Part shown: positions 51,901 to 58,802 of the stretch, piece by piece
How the letters are laid out: the number at the start of each line of letters is the position of its first letter
Numbering within the stretch: the stretch's first letter is position 1
Assembly: GCA_017471985.1 (NCBI GenBank)
Contig: JAFURE010000119.1
Coordinates: forward strand, 1 to 64,000
DNA: 64,000 bases
DNA from: Akkermansia sp.
Lineage (GTDB): Bacteria > Verrucomicrobiota > Verrucomicrobiia > Verrucomicrobiales > Akkermansiaceae
Reading direction: 5' to 3'
Made by a program: the position numbers and the translations under genes
The notes under the pieces: model-generated
Told to the model about the DNA's origin: nothing
Seen by the model: the letters and a program-made list of their open reading frames with translations, nothing else
Databases searched by the model: none

Positions 51901-52163
51901 GCGGTAAGCTCGGCAGTCATGGGCTCGCCCACAGTTGCGGGGTTGCGGAAATAAGCGTGCCACGGCTGGGGAATATCCCCCTGCAGGGCAATATAGAAGC
52001 TCTCGCCGGCCTTGTAGCTGCTCACACTGGCCTTGGCGCTCACGCTGAAGGTGGGGGCCTGCTGCGCGGCAGCTCCGGGGCCGAAGGGCAGACCGCCAAA
52101 CTGAGCCTGCGCGGTGCCGGTGAACAGCGCCGCCGCCACTGTCAGAAATCTTACAATGTTCAT
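48960..52163 (-). CDS. DsbD-like thiol:disulfide interchange protein with duplicated N-terminal domain
   Basis: From MNIVRFLTVAAALF (signal peptide) the protein has 1067 residues, far longer than E. coli DsbD (~565). Two near-identical copies of a ~245-residue DsbD-alpha-like domain lie at ~39-284 and ~358-599. Each carries QTCSDTGCN, matching the alpha-domain cysteine pair. A strongly acidic linker of Glu and Asp separates them. Then follow 8 or more membrane helices with LMPCVFPVIGLK and VATPCSAPFLGAA, the two transmembrane cysteines, and a C-terminal thioredoxin domain with KWCATCQMNKK. It moves reducing power from the cytoplasm to the periplasm. The start at 52163 is 7 bases after a -10 element. 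Confidence 0.93.
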   Translation of the reverse strand: MNIVRFLTVAAALFTGTAQAQFGGLPFGPGAAAQQAPTFSVSAKASVSSYKAGESFYIALQGDIPQPWHAYFRNPATVGEPMTAELTAPAGFAVEGPYWQAPDRHEGMLGVAYTYNTPTVVWKVTPQADAPQQAEFAVSATAQTCSDTGCNAPETKTAAVSLSAGDGAAAADWAAEESKVEVLGDTPATVTASQSAEAVVLSFTAEGEVKSAYFFSDDNSINPTAEQPLTKTDSGYCLTLTRNDGKDSMAPVKDETLVGKELPSLGGILVYDGKHSAVKITFDSVATPAVTPAPAEEPADEEEEADTEEEADEEETDEEAEEEEADDSDESVGGFAVGGAEGSGFGAGMFGGEQQSTLSVTGSASVSSYKAGEPFYVALQADIPQPWHAYFRNPATVGEPMTAELTAPEGFAVEGPYWSAPDRHEGMLGVAYTYNTPTIVWKVTPAANAPQQAEITVSATAQTCSDTGCNPPETKTATISLSAGDGAAAADWAAKESKVEVLGDTPTTATMTQTTDSVVLSFTAEGEVKSAYFFSADNSINPTAEQPLTKTDSGYTLTLTRNDGKDTMAPVKDEALVGKELPSLSGILVYDGKHAALNVSTAAAAPAPTAEAPSAQGGIPAGIWGIFGSLFLGGLILNLMPCVFPVIGLKIMSFVELGGGERRKVFMHSLVFVMGILVSFWLLAIALIVVSNLEVLANTPWSQWVQTLWNDAGSDTRSWAVWMQNEWIVYSILLLLLVLGLSMFGLFEIGVGATGAGQGLQQKKGLMGSFFQGLLVTVVATPCSAPFLGAAMPAAMSLPGVWMLLALTFMALGLAFPYIVMGAFPSLVNVLPRPGAWMESLKQGLSFLLFAAAAWMLDVYLAFLPEAYSVDQPWILMSLVVFCSAFWVYGRWCPIYQSKKTRRIGGIIAVLLIAVGVWGSMPRPVSHTPAPAAPIAADATAAGYEVAAGEHPTWNTWSKALMDKALADGHPVYVDFTAKWCATCQMNKKTAYTADVCALFEQGKVVLMRADKTRPDAEIDAEMRRLNRSSVPVNVLYAPGKEPAITTELLTPIYMDGFLTKQLGLKK
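50367..51092 (-). repeat. second copy of the duplicated DsbD N-terminal domain
   Basis: This stretch repeats 51311-52049 at DNA and protein level, about 85% identical in protein by eye, with long blocks such as PQPWHAYFRNPATVGEPMTA unchanged. Confidence 0.9.
51311..52049 (-). repeat. first copy of the duplicated DsbD N-terminal domain
   Basis: Partner of 50367-51092. The two copies differ mostly near their ends and in the segment after VEVLGDTP, while the centre is almost unchanged. Confidence 0.9.
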
Positions 52164-52170
52164 GTGTCGC

Positions 52171-52199
52171 AGTTTACCTGAAAACGCACCGTACCGCAA
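52171..52199 (-). promoter_or_regulatory. promoter of the DsbD-like gene, probably leaderless
   Basis: On the minus strand TTGCGG (52199-52194) and TAAACT (52176-52171) are 17 bases apart, with 7 bases between the -10 and the ATG at 52163. The -10 is the same hexamer as at fucP. Confidence 0.6.
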
Positions 52200-52267
52200 G
52201 CATAAATCTGCGTTGCTTTTGCATTATTTTCATCAGTATGGTGGATTTTCGGTTTTTGCCGGATTTT

Positions 52268-53371
52268 CTATTCTTTCGCCGCGTCCGGGGCGATGAGATA
52301 ATAGCGCCGGTGCCGGGTGCTCCGATAGCGCCCGCAGGCTCTCAGGAACATGTAAAAACACCAGCCGCCCATACCGAGAAAGAATAGCGGCATAAGCAGT
52401 TTGTCGAAGTCGCGTCGCATGGCCCACCATGGCAGCTCGGGGGCATAGTACACGGTAACTTGCTCGCCGGGGCTGACCTTGGGTTTAGTGCTGCCGTCTA
52501 ACTCCGTATGAGCGGTGGTAGTTCCGTCAGCGTGTGTGATGAGGTAGACCGGGTAGTAAACCACCTCCACCACCGAGCTTTGTTCCTCACCGTTAATTTT
52601 GGTGGTTCTGTGGGTGGTTTTGTGGCAGTAGTCTATGACGGTGGCGGTGCTATGTTCGCCATTGAGCCACAGGTCGAGGTAGGTGATTGTCGAGTGGCTG
52701 TGGAGTTGTTGCCCGGCCGCAACGAGCATCAGTGCCATCAGGGAGAGCCAGCCAAGCATCGGCAGCAGTGGGGAGAGCCCGTCGTAGATATTCAATCGGT
52801 GGCGGACCGGGCGTCTTTCGCCAATCTCGGGCAATTTGACGCCGCATTTGCTCAGCGCCTCCTGTAGCCCCTCGTTGTCGTGCACGCGCAGAAATCCGTG
52901 GTCGCGTATACCCTGGTAGCGCCCCATGGGGAGTTCCATCATGTAGTAATCCAGGCTGCCATCAGGGTGGGGAAAAATCCGGTGTACCATATCCTGCGCT
53001 ACAGGTACGGCGTATACCACGGGCTTGCCGATGGGCACTACCTGCACGATGAGGGCGCGGCTTGACGTCAGGGCATATATCGTGTTGCGATTGCCCTTTA
53101 TCGCATAAATGACGCAGAGCAGGCAACCCACTGCTGCCATGAAGCTCAGGCCGGCGGTGTAGATGTTGCAGGCGACCGGCGGTGCAGGGGACAACGCAAG
53201 CGAGGTCAGTACGGCACTCAGCCCCAGCAGGAGCACACCCCCTATCAATACCACCCACACATTGCCATCCATGGCATATCGGCGGCGCTCCGCCCAGAGC
53301 ACGTCCTCGCCATCCGATAGGGCAAATTCGATTGCTCTCTTCAGTTCGTTGTTCTCGGTAGTCTGCAACAT
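52268..53371 (-). CDS. membrane protein with PH-like and DUF3592-like parts (367 aa)
   Basis: Membrane helices lie at ~38-60, 68-90, 205-225 and 330-350. Between the second and third is a PH-like segment (IYALTSSRALIVQVVPIGKPVVYAVP with DMVHRIFPHPDG), as in bacterial bPH proteins. Between the third and fourth is an extracytoplasmic DUF3592-like region (STATVIDYCHKTTH, VVYYPVYLITHADG, SPGEQVTVYYAPE). Function unknown; such proteins often deal with envelope stress or surface assembly, but this is only an analogy. A near-consensus promoter lies 6 bases before the ATG and overlaps the nadD stop codon. Confidence 0.82.
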   Translation of the reverse strand: MLQTTENNELKRAIEFALSDGEDVLWAERRRYAMDGNVWVVLIGGVLLLGLSAVLTSLALSPAPPVACNIYTAGLSFMAAVGCLLCVIYAIKGNRNTIYALTSSRALIVQVVPIGKPVVYAVPVAQDMVHRIFPHPDGSLDYYMMELPMGRYQGIRDHGFLRVHDNEGLQEALSKCGVKLPEIGERRPVRHRLNIYDGLSPLLPMLGWLSLMALMLVAAGQQLHSHSTITYLDLWLNGEHSTATVIDYCHKTTHRTTKINGEEQSSVVEVVYYPVYLITHADGTTTAHTELDGSTKPKVSPGEQVTVYYAPELPWWAMRRDFDKLLMPLFFLGMGGWCFYMFLRACGRYRSTRHRRYYLIAPDAAKE

Positions 53372-53377
53372 GCGCCT

Positions 53378-53405
53378 ATTATAACACCTGCCGTCGCTTT
53401 GTCAA
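53378..53405 (-). promoter_or_regulatory. near-consensus promoter, leaderless, overlapping the nadD stop
   Basis: On the minus strand TTGACA (53405-53400) and TATAAT (53383-53378), both perfect hexamers, are 16 bases apart; the ATG at 53371 follows after 6 bases. The -35 overlaps the nadD stop codon. Confidence 0.7.
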
Positions 53406-53959
53406 TGCTGACCGTTGGGCAGACAAACTCCCGCCGGAACCCACTCCGCGGGCGGATTTTGCCCCTGCTTGAGCGCCTCGCGAATGGCCGATGATGACGC
53501 CGGGTGGTGTCCCTCGATGAAGATGGCGCGTGCACCCTCGCGCGGTTGGGGAGCCGTACCACGGTGGTACACAATGAAGCGGAGCTGCTCGCAAAGGTAA
53601 TCATACCGAGCCCAGCGGTGCAGCTGCTCCCACTGGTCAGTGCCCATGAGCCAGTACAGCTCATCCCACGGGTAGAGCTCACGGCAGGCCTGCACCACGC
53701 GCCAGCTGTAGCTCGGCGGCGGCAGGGTCAAATCCAGCTCACTTACCTCGGCTTGCGGCATGTTTGCCGTCGCCGCCCGCAGCATGGCCAGTCGCTGCTC
53801 ATCGGTAAAGTAAAGTTGCCGCCCCGTCTTGAACGGTGAACACGCCGCCGGCAGGAACAATACCCTGTCCAGCCCCGCAGCTTTCACCGCCGCCGCAGCA
53901 ATAGCCAGGTGCCCGCTGTGTACCGGGTCAAACGAGCCGCCGAACAGGCAGGTTTTCAT
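53402..53959 (-). CDS. nadD: nicotinate-nucleotide adenylyltransferase
   Basis: From MKTCLFGGSFDPVHSGHLAI (the GSFDPxHxGH nucleotidyltransferase motif) the protein has 185 residues, normal for NadD. WLMGTDQWEQLHRW and the C-terminal ASSSAIREALKQG block (SxTxxR-like) agree. It transfers AMP from ATP to nicotinate mononucleotide in NAD synthesis. Its ATG overlaps the stop of the upstream M23 lipoprotein gene by one base (TGATG), so translation is coupled; the longer start at 53995 would add residues outside the family. Confidence 0.95.
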   Translation of the reverse strand: MKTCLFGGSFDPVHSGHLAIAAAAVKAAGLDRVLFLPAACSPFKTGRQLYFTDEQRLAMLRAATANMPQAEVSELDLTLPPPSYSWRVVQACRELYPWDELYWLMGTDQWEQLHRWARYDYLCEQLRFIVYHRGTAPQPREGARAIFIEGHHPASSSAIREALKQGQNPPAEWVPAGVCLPNGQH

Positions 53960-54642
53960 CACAGACCCTCCGTATCTTTGTAGGGAAGGAAACAACCGAT
54001 GGGCAGTTTCACAAACTTGCTCTCGGGGCGCAGTCGACGGTAGTGATTGATGAAAGCCGACAGGTTGCCGTAGTTCTTGGCCGTCTTGGGAATACCCTGC
54101 TGACCGCAGTTCACCAGAATATTGAAGTGCAGCTCAGCGTGCAGGTGGGCAGGGAACATACCGCGGTTGGTGCCGATGGTACCGACCTGGTCACCGCGCT
54201 TCACCAGCTGCCCCAGCTTCACATCAATGCGGTCCAGGTGCCCGTACAGCGTCTGGCAGCAGAGCACGCGCCCGCTCTTGGGCTCGCGGAAAGCATGGCG
54301 CACAATCACCACCTTGCCCCAGCGACCGCGGGCATCCGCCGCATACGTCACCAAGCCGTGGCCAATCGTGTACACCGGATCACCCAAATCCGAATTGCCA
54401 CCACCCACGCCATTCCAGTCCTCGCCCAGGTGGCGCGGCGTCTTCAGGCGCAGACCGCGAGCCTTATAATAGCCCTCACCATTCGGCTTGCCTACCGGGT
54501 AATCGAAACCATCCGCCAGCGGCACCAGCGCCCACTTGCCATCGGCCGTCTTCTGCGCCATCGTCACACCGCACGACGTACTGCCCAGCATGAAGAACAG
54601 AGCCATCGTCACCACGAAAATCTGTTGGTATAAGCGTACCAT
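53959..54642 (-). CDS. M23-family peptidase, predicted lipoprotein
   Basis: This 227-residue protein begins with a signal sequence ending in a lipobox-like GSTSCG, so it is probably lipid-anchored. The M23 (LytM) zinc site is seen as HLGEDWN (HxxxD) and HLHAELHF, with the usual GDPVYTIGHGLVTYAADARGRWGKVVIVRH beta core. M23 enzymes cut peptidoglycan peptide bridges; some lack activity and regulate amidases. The gene has its own promoter 6 bases before the ATG, and its stop codon overlaps the nadD start. Confidence 0.9.
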   Translation of the reverse strand: MVRLYQQIFVVTMALFFMLGSTSCGVTMAQKTADGKWALVPLADGFDYPVGKPNGEGYYKARGLRLKTPRHLGEDWNGVGGGNSDLGDPVYTIGHGLVTYAADARGRWGKVVIVRHAFREPKSGRVLCCQTLYGHLDRIDVKLGQLVKRGDQVGTIGTNRGMFPAHLHAELHFNILVNCGQQGIPKTAKNYGNLSAFINHYRRLRPESKFVKLPIGCFLPYKDTEGL

Positions 54643-54648
54643 GCTCGC

Positions 54649-54678
54649 AGCATATCACATAGCACCCACACATGGCAA
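54649..54678 (-). promoter_or_regulatory. promoter of the M23 lipoprotein gene, probably leaderless
   Basis: On the minus strand TTGCCA (54678-54673) and TATGCT (54654-54649) are 18 bases apart, and the ATG at 54642 follows after 6 bases. Confidence 0.5.
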
Positions 54679-54729
54679 GCCCCAAAATTGCCATACCATG
54701 ACATAGGGGGAAGGACAAGTCCTGAATAT

Positions 54730-54952
54730 CCACCGCCCATCGGGCGGTTCTTCACCACAGGCAACAGCCTGTTCTTCACCATGAGCCCCCGGCTCATTCT
54801 TCACGACGAGACCGTCAGGTCGAGTTCTTCACCGTTCGGCTAAGCCGAACTTAAGGCGAGTTGATAAAGTTCCGCGGCGGCGCAGCCGCCTAGCTCAAAG
54901 ACATTCCCGAAGGCCTCGGCGTAGGCTTGCCGAAGACGGGAAAATTCAACTT
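54730..54952. repeat. palindrome mosaic I (between gltS and the M23 gene)
   Basis: This intergenic stretch has no gene. It is a row of short palindromes joined by linkers of the form TTCTTCACC: CCGCCCATCGGGCGG (54733-54747), CAGGC-aaca-GCCTG (54758-54771), ATGAGCCCCCGGCTCAT (54781-54797), GACC-gtca-GGTC (54810-54821), GTTCGGCTAAGCCGAAC (54834-54850) and GGCGGC-gca-GCCGCC (54876-54890). Then follows a 46-base module starting GACATTCCCGAAGGCCTCGG (54900-54945), identical to 56777-56822, and an A-rich CAACTTTCAACTTT tail. Confidence 0.9.
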
Positions 54953-56311
54953 TCAACTTTGCCAGCCCTTCCTGGCAAACAGCCACGCCGCCACAATCCA
55001 CAGCACCAGCGCCGTGGCACTAATCCCCAGCATCACCGCCCAACCCAGCTTGTAGAGCAGGGTAAGAGCCACCGCTGTCCACAGACCGCCACCCATAATC
55101 GGCTCGTGCAGCAACTGCTTGTAGCCGAATGCCTGCGTGGCACAGGTCTTGGCCTCCGGGTCAGCAGCGCGCAGCAGCAGCAGACCCGTAGCCGTCACAC
55201 CCAGCGACTGGCCGAACTCCGCAATCGCGCACTCGAACCACGACTCCTTGAACAGACGCCGCGCCACCACCACCACCATGAACAGCGACAGCGCCAGACC
55301 CAGCACAATCAGAATCAGCAGGCCCACCCAGTTGTCCAGCACCACCTGTACCTTAATCGTCGCCATGGCCGACACCACCAGGAAATCCAGCGCCGCGCCG
55401 GAAACACGCTGCATCTGCCCGTGGTCAATCAAATGGTGCACCCGCACACGCTGCGCCAACTTCTGCATCAGCAGACCGCCAATCATACAGAACGGGAACA
55501 GCGGGAAACCCTTCATCAGCGTCACCACACCATCCGAACTGCAGGCCGCCTCCAGCTCCGTCAGCCCGGCGCGCATACCGAACCCCATCAGAATCGCAAT
55601 ACCCACCAGCGAAATATGCCACGCGAGCGAGTCAATCGAATCGCAGTAAACCGTCTGCACACCCGCCGCCGGCTGCTCCTCCTTCGTATAAATTCCGCGC
55701 TGCTGCAGCTTATCCTGCTCATCGAAACGGCGGATATTCGTAATATACCCCTTGCGAGCCGCCCAGTTCACCAGCACAATACCCACAATCACCGCCAGCA
55801 GCATACCCGCCGTCGCCATCGTATAGCCCAGCGCTATGCCATCCTCCCAACCGAAGGACTCAAAACTCTCCGCCATACCGCTCACCGTACCGTGACCACC
55901 CTGAAAACCAATCTCCAGCAGATTACCGAAACCCTCATTCACGCCGAAGAACGGCAGCAATATGAAACCCACCACCGAAAAACCAATCACATACTGTCCC
56001 CAGGCCAGAATCTGCCCAAAGCACAACTGCGGGAACGCCACCTGCACCACCTTCTTGAGCGGAGGAGTCACCACCCCCAGGAACAGCGTCGCAAACACCA
56101 CATTAATCATGAACCCCGGCAGCTTGCCCACCGTGCTCACCACCTCCGCCGGCACCAGCTCCGGCCAACCCTGGAAAATCGCCAACCCAATAAACCCGCC
56201 AATCACCGAACTCGGCAGATAACAACGCTGCAACAGCGGCACAAGCGTGCGCAACACCTTACCCGCTACCAACAGGGCAGACAACAAACAGAAGACAATG
56301 ATAGCCGTCAT
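54953..56311 (-). CDS. gltS: sodium/glutamate symporter GltS
   Basis: This 452-residue inner-membrane protein has ~10-12 hydrophobic segments in two inverted halves, with the family blocks YLPSSVIGGFIGLAIFQ, FQGGHGTVSGMAESFESFGW and, in the second half, EFGQSLGVTATGLLLLRAADPE. GltS imports glutamate with Na+. It is ~50 residues longer than E. coli GltS (401), mainly in the central cytoplasmic loop around ~195-215. It is framed on both sides by palindrome mosaics, and its promoter -35 lies inside one of them. The sequence points to glutamate, but related ESS transporters may take other amino acids. Confidence 0.92.
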   Translation of the reverse strand: MTAIIVFCLLSALLVAGKVLRTLVPLLQRCYLPSSVIGGFIGLAIFQGWPELVPAEVVSTVGKLPGFMINVVFATLFLGVVTPPLKKVVQVAFPQLCFGQILAWGQYVIGFSVVGFILLPFFGVNEGFGNLLEIGFQGGHGTVSGMAESFESFGWEDGIALGYTMATAGMLLAVIVGIVLVNWAARKGYITNIRRFDEQDKLQQRGIYTKEEQPAAGVQTVYCDSIDSLAWHISLVGIAILMGFGMRAGLTELEAACSSDGVVTLMKGFPLFPFCMIGGLLMQKLAQRVRVHHLIDHGQMQRVSGAALDFLVVSAMATIKVQVVLDNWVGLLILIVLGLALSLFMVVVVARRLFKESWFECAIAEFGQSLGVTATGLLLLRAADPEAKTCATQAFGYKQLLHEPIMGGGLWTAVALTLLYKLGWAVMLGISATALVLWIVAAWLFARKGWQS

Positions 56312-56354
56312 GATTCAGAAATGCGTGCAGAAGAGAGAAATACCAACGCCGCAC

Positions 56355-56383
56355 ACTATACCACAATCCCCCCCTTCCGTCAA
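56355..56383 (-). promoter_or_regulatory. promoter of gltS with its -35 inside a palindrome
   Basis: On the minus strand TTGACG (56383-56378) and TATAGT (56360-56355) are 17 bases apart. The -35 forms the right arm of the palindrome CCTTCCGTC-tt-GACGGAAGG, which begins palindrome mosaic II. The 5' leader is about 37 bases. Confidence 0.6.
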
Positions 56384-56900
56384 GACGGAAGGGGCATCCA
56401 CCGCCCACCGGGCGGTTCTTCACGACGGCTCCGTCGTTTTTCACCATGAGCCCCCGGCTCATTCTTCACCACGGCTCCGCCGTTCTTCACCGTTCGGCAA
56501 AGCCGAACTTAAAATAAGTTACGAAGTACGAGTTGTTAATTACCGCGGGCGATGCCCGCCATTTGCTATAAATCCAAAATCAAAAATTCAAAATCCAAAA
56601 TTAAACCGCCGTTCTTCACCGTTCGGCAAAGCCGAACTTAAAGAATAACGTGTTAAGCCCGTCAAGGGCGAAGGGGCAGGGGCATCGGAACCTCGGCACT
56701 TTAGTCCGAGTAAGTCCCCGCGGGCATTCGGCTTCGTCTGCGTCTACGCCGAGACAGGTTGCCCGCCAAGCTCAATGACATTCCCGAAGGCCTCGGCGTA
56801 GGCTTGCCGAAGACGGGAAAATCCAACTTTACAGACTTTCCCGAAGGCCTCGGCGTCCTGGGTGGGCGTATCAACGAGAAGCCTCCATCGCAGAGAAGCC
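56371..56900. repeat. palindrome mosaic II (upstream of gltS)
   Basis: No gene is seen here. Palindromes CCGCCC-acc-GGGCGG (56401-56415), GACGG-ct-CCGTC (56424-56435), ATGAGCCCCCGGCTCAT (56446-56462), CGGC-tcc-GCCG (56472-56482) and GTTCGGCAAAGCCGAAC (56492-56508, again at 56621-56637) are joined by TTCTTCACC linkers. Other modules follow: TTAAAATAAGTTACGAAGTA (56509-56530), an A-rich tract (56569-56605), CGGGCATTCGGCTTCGTC to GCCCGCC (56721-56767) and GACATTCCCGAAGGCCTCGG (56777-56822, partial copy 56834-56856). The end (56848-56885) resembles 2588-2625 in the RHS gene. Confidence 0.9.
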
Positions 56901-56991
56901 GGAAGACTACACGAGCTGAGCAGGGTTAATGTCTAAATATTCGAGTGTGTGCATGTAATTCATTGATAGCCAGTGTTGAAAAAAAAAGTGC

Positions 56992-57020
56992 TTGCTGTTT
57001 CTGGAATTCTGAAGCATAAT
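56992..57020 (+). promoter_or_regulatory. candidate promoter of the small Cys-rich gene
   Basis: TTGCTG (56992-56997) and CATAAT (57015-57020) are 17 bases apart, 42 bases before the ATG at 57063. Confidence 0.35.
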
Positions 57021-57062
57021 ACATGCATAGAAAGGTGTTACAAAGTTAACAATAAAGACATT

Positions 57063-57380
57063 ATGAAAAATAAAATACTAAACTTCCCTCGGACGAGCAA
57101 CGACAAAGCTCCCAAAGGACAGGCGTGGAACGATATCTTCGAGATGTGCCAAATAGACGATAGGCATTGTGCAGCATGCGGGAAACGGTGCAACACAGTT
57201 GGTGCTCATGTCTGGTCTATTGATCACGGCAGAATCATGCTTGTTCCTCTGTGTGATAAGTGCAATAATTGGAGGAACCTACGGATTATGCATGTTCTGC
57301 CGGGAAGAATGGTACCTTTAGAGAGGGGGCGCTCATTGTTACTTTGGGAATTTTTGACTCGTAAGGCCGGATTGACCTGA
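57063..57380 (+). CDS. small HNH-like/zinc-binding protein
   Basis: From MKNKILNFPRTSND the protein has 105 residues. CAACGKRC near residue 40 and VPLCDKCNN near residue 69 supply two Cys pairs, with GAHVWSIDHGRIM between them. This resembles a short HNH/zinc-finger fold in which the first catalytic His of a typical HNH is placed in GAHV; whether it cuts DNA is open. The gene stands alone between two palindrome mosaics and in low-GC DNA, which suggests acquired material. A longer start at 56973 adds 30 residues without recognisable motif. Small proteins of this kind occur in mobile and phage-related DNA. Confidence 0.7.
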   Translation: MKNKILNFPRTSNDKAPKGQAWNDIFEMCQIDDRHCAACGKRCNTVGAHVWSIDHGRIMLVPLCDKCNNWRNLRIMHVLPGRMVPLERGRSLLLWEFLTRKAGLT

Positions 57381-57406
57381 GTCGCATCGTTGAGTGCCGA
57401 ATAATG

Positions 57407-57635
57407 CAAACCCGCCGCAAAAGCGGCGGGAAATTTAAAGACATTCCCTGTCTCGGAGTAGATAGCGGGGCGAAAGGCCCGACTCGAAGCCGGAACCACG
57501 GCTCCGCCGTTCTTCACTGTTCGGCAAAGCCGAACTTAAAATAAGTTACGAAGTACGAGTTGTTAAGTACCGCGGGCATCCGGCTTCGTCTGCGTCTACG
57601 CCGAGACGGGTTGCCCGCCTAATTCTACGATTACA
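57407..57635. repeat. palindrome mosaic III
   Basis: This stretch holds the hairpin module CCCGCCGC-aaaa-GCGGCGGG followed by AAATTTAAAGACATT (57407-57445), which recurs at 59569-59607 with one changed base. It also holds CCCTGTCTCGG to GACTCGAAGCCG (57446-57492), CGGC-tcc-GCCG with a TTCTTCAC linker, GTTCGGCAAAGCCGAAC (57519-57535) with the TTAAAATAAGTTACGAAGTA module as at 56509, and CGGGCATCCGGCTTCGTC to GCCCGCC (57573-57619) as at 56721. Confidence 0.9.
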
Positions 57636-57665
57636 ATCAAAATATAACTTTACAGGTTATTATTG

Positions 57666-58790
57666 TTAATCCAAGTGGCGAAGTGCTTCGATGGGGGCTA
57701 TATCATCACGTAATCTCTTTGTAGGTATTGTTACCGGATTGCCTTGGGCATCTTTTGTTCTTATAGCTTCTTCGCATGGCTCTCCTGCCTGCATGCTGCT
57801 CATAAAATATCGTATCCCCTCATCTCCTATGTTTTGAATATAGGGATCATCTGTCGTACCTATCTTTTTCAGAACGTCGTATGCCTTTTGCCAACTGAAT
57901 AGTTCCGGGGTGTACTCAGTTAAATTTTCGGCATATTCAAACCGCAGAAAAATGATGTTCAGCAATTGCTTGTCATCATTCGTGAGGTTATATGTCACAT
58001 ATGGTGTAATGGTAATTTTGTCATCTGTAGATAAGTTCATGCTTCTGTCGATCTCTCTCAATATATAATATACTTGTGATGAAACCTGTAGATATGATGA
58101 TAGGTACTCTAAATAATCGTAAAACGCTTTTTCAACTTTGTCATTGGTGCTACTCTCTTCTGCGTAATCATGAAATTCTTTGAGGACACTATACGTTTTA
58201 TCTAATAGCAGCTGCGTCACTGCCCTTCCTCTTATTACCTCTCTTGAATCTAGTATATACGGGGTTCCGTCTCGGTTACAAGCTAAGTTCGACTTTGTCT
58301 GGACCAGCAGATTAATGGCTTCATTGATAGCAACTTTTTCACTTTGTGCAGCATTATACTGAGCCTGCCTTTTAAGTTCTTGCATCTCTTCTCCCTGTTG
58401 CCTGATCGTGACGAAAAGACCAGCAATACCTAAACCGGTAAAAAGGCAGGTGAGTGCTCCAAACATATCACCGAAAGTGCCTGCCTCTCCCCAAAATGAC
58501 TTGGTTTCATCATAATCAGGGGGATGACTATCAACTATAGTACCGGCTTCTATGTCGAGTTGCATTAATAAGCGATCGACCCAATCTTCAGCGTAGCTGG
58601 CGCAATTCGGCTTGTCGGTTGTACGCTTTACTGTGTCGGTGGTGGAACATGTAATTATACACATAATCAACAGGTATGCAGACCATGCTCCGACAACCCA
58701 ACGAGAGTATTTGAAAAATTGACCTTCCCAATTGTTTGTGTTCTTTTGATTTATCTCGTCTTTTTGTTCTCTCATATCTCTACATCCCAT
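57666..58790 (-). CDS. two-helix membrane protein resembling putative phage abortive-infection (AbiC-like) proteins
   Basis: This 374-residue protein has membrane helices at ~32-50 (VVGAWSAYLLIMCIITC) and ~106-128. The second sits in the motif WGEAGTFGDMFGALTCLFTGLGIAGLFVTIRQQ, which matches the characteristic WGxfGDffGg...tiklQ segment of putative phage abortive-infection proteins. The ~245-residue C-terminal part is cytoplasmic and helical. Such two-helix proteins act in anti-phage systems, probably as membrane effectors; the specific role here is inferred. It lies 12 bases after the helical 204-residue gene, in the same direction. The pair is flanked by repeat mosaics and has low GC, as expected for a defence cassette. 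A start at Met6 is equally possible. Confidence 0.75.
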   Translation of the reverse strand: MGCRDMREQKDEINQKNTNNWEGQFFKYSRWVVGAWSAYLLIMCIITCSTTDTVKRTTDKPNCASYAEDWVDRLLMQLDIEAGTIVDSHPPDYDETKSFWGEAGTFGDMFGALTCLFTGLGIAGLFVTIRQQGEEMQELKRQAQYNAAQSEKVAINEAINLLVQTKSNLACNRDGTPYILDSREVIRGRAVTQLLLDKTYSVLKEFHDYAEESSTNDKVEKAFYDYLEYLSSYLQVSSQVYYILREIDRSMNLSTDDKITITPYVTYNLTNDDKQLLNIIFLRFEYAENLTEYTPELFSWQKAYDVLKKIGTTDDPYIQNIGDEGIRYFMSSMQAGEPCEEAIRTKDAQGNPVTIPTKRLRDDIAPIEALRHLD

Positions 58791-58802
58791 TCTACCAGAA
58801 AA

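Noticed and set aside
54609-54797. Small minus-strand frame starting MSRGLMVKN, with a twin at 56259-56462
   Set aside because: The shared start arises because both read the same palindrome-linker repeat; the rest differs and overlaps other genes.
54730-54900. CRISPR array with TTCTTCACC repeats
   Set aside because: The repeated linker is only ~9 bases, the spacers are palindromes of 12-20 bases and no cas genes are near.
54959-56449. 496-codon plus-strand frame opposite gltS
   Set aside because: It is an Arg/His/Gln-rich shadow; the minus frame has the GltS motifs.
54834-57619. Integron attC sites between cassettes
   Set aside because: Hairpins of the form GTTCGGC...GCCGAAC lack the paired R and L box spacing of attC, and no integrase is seen.
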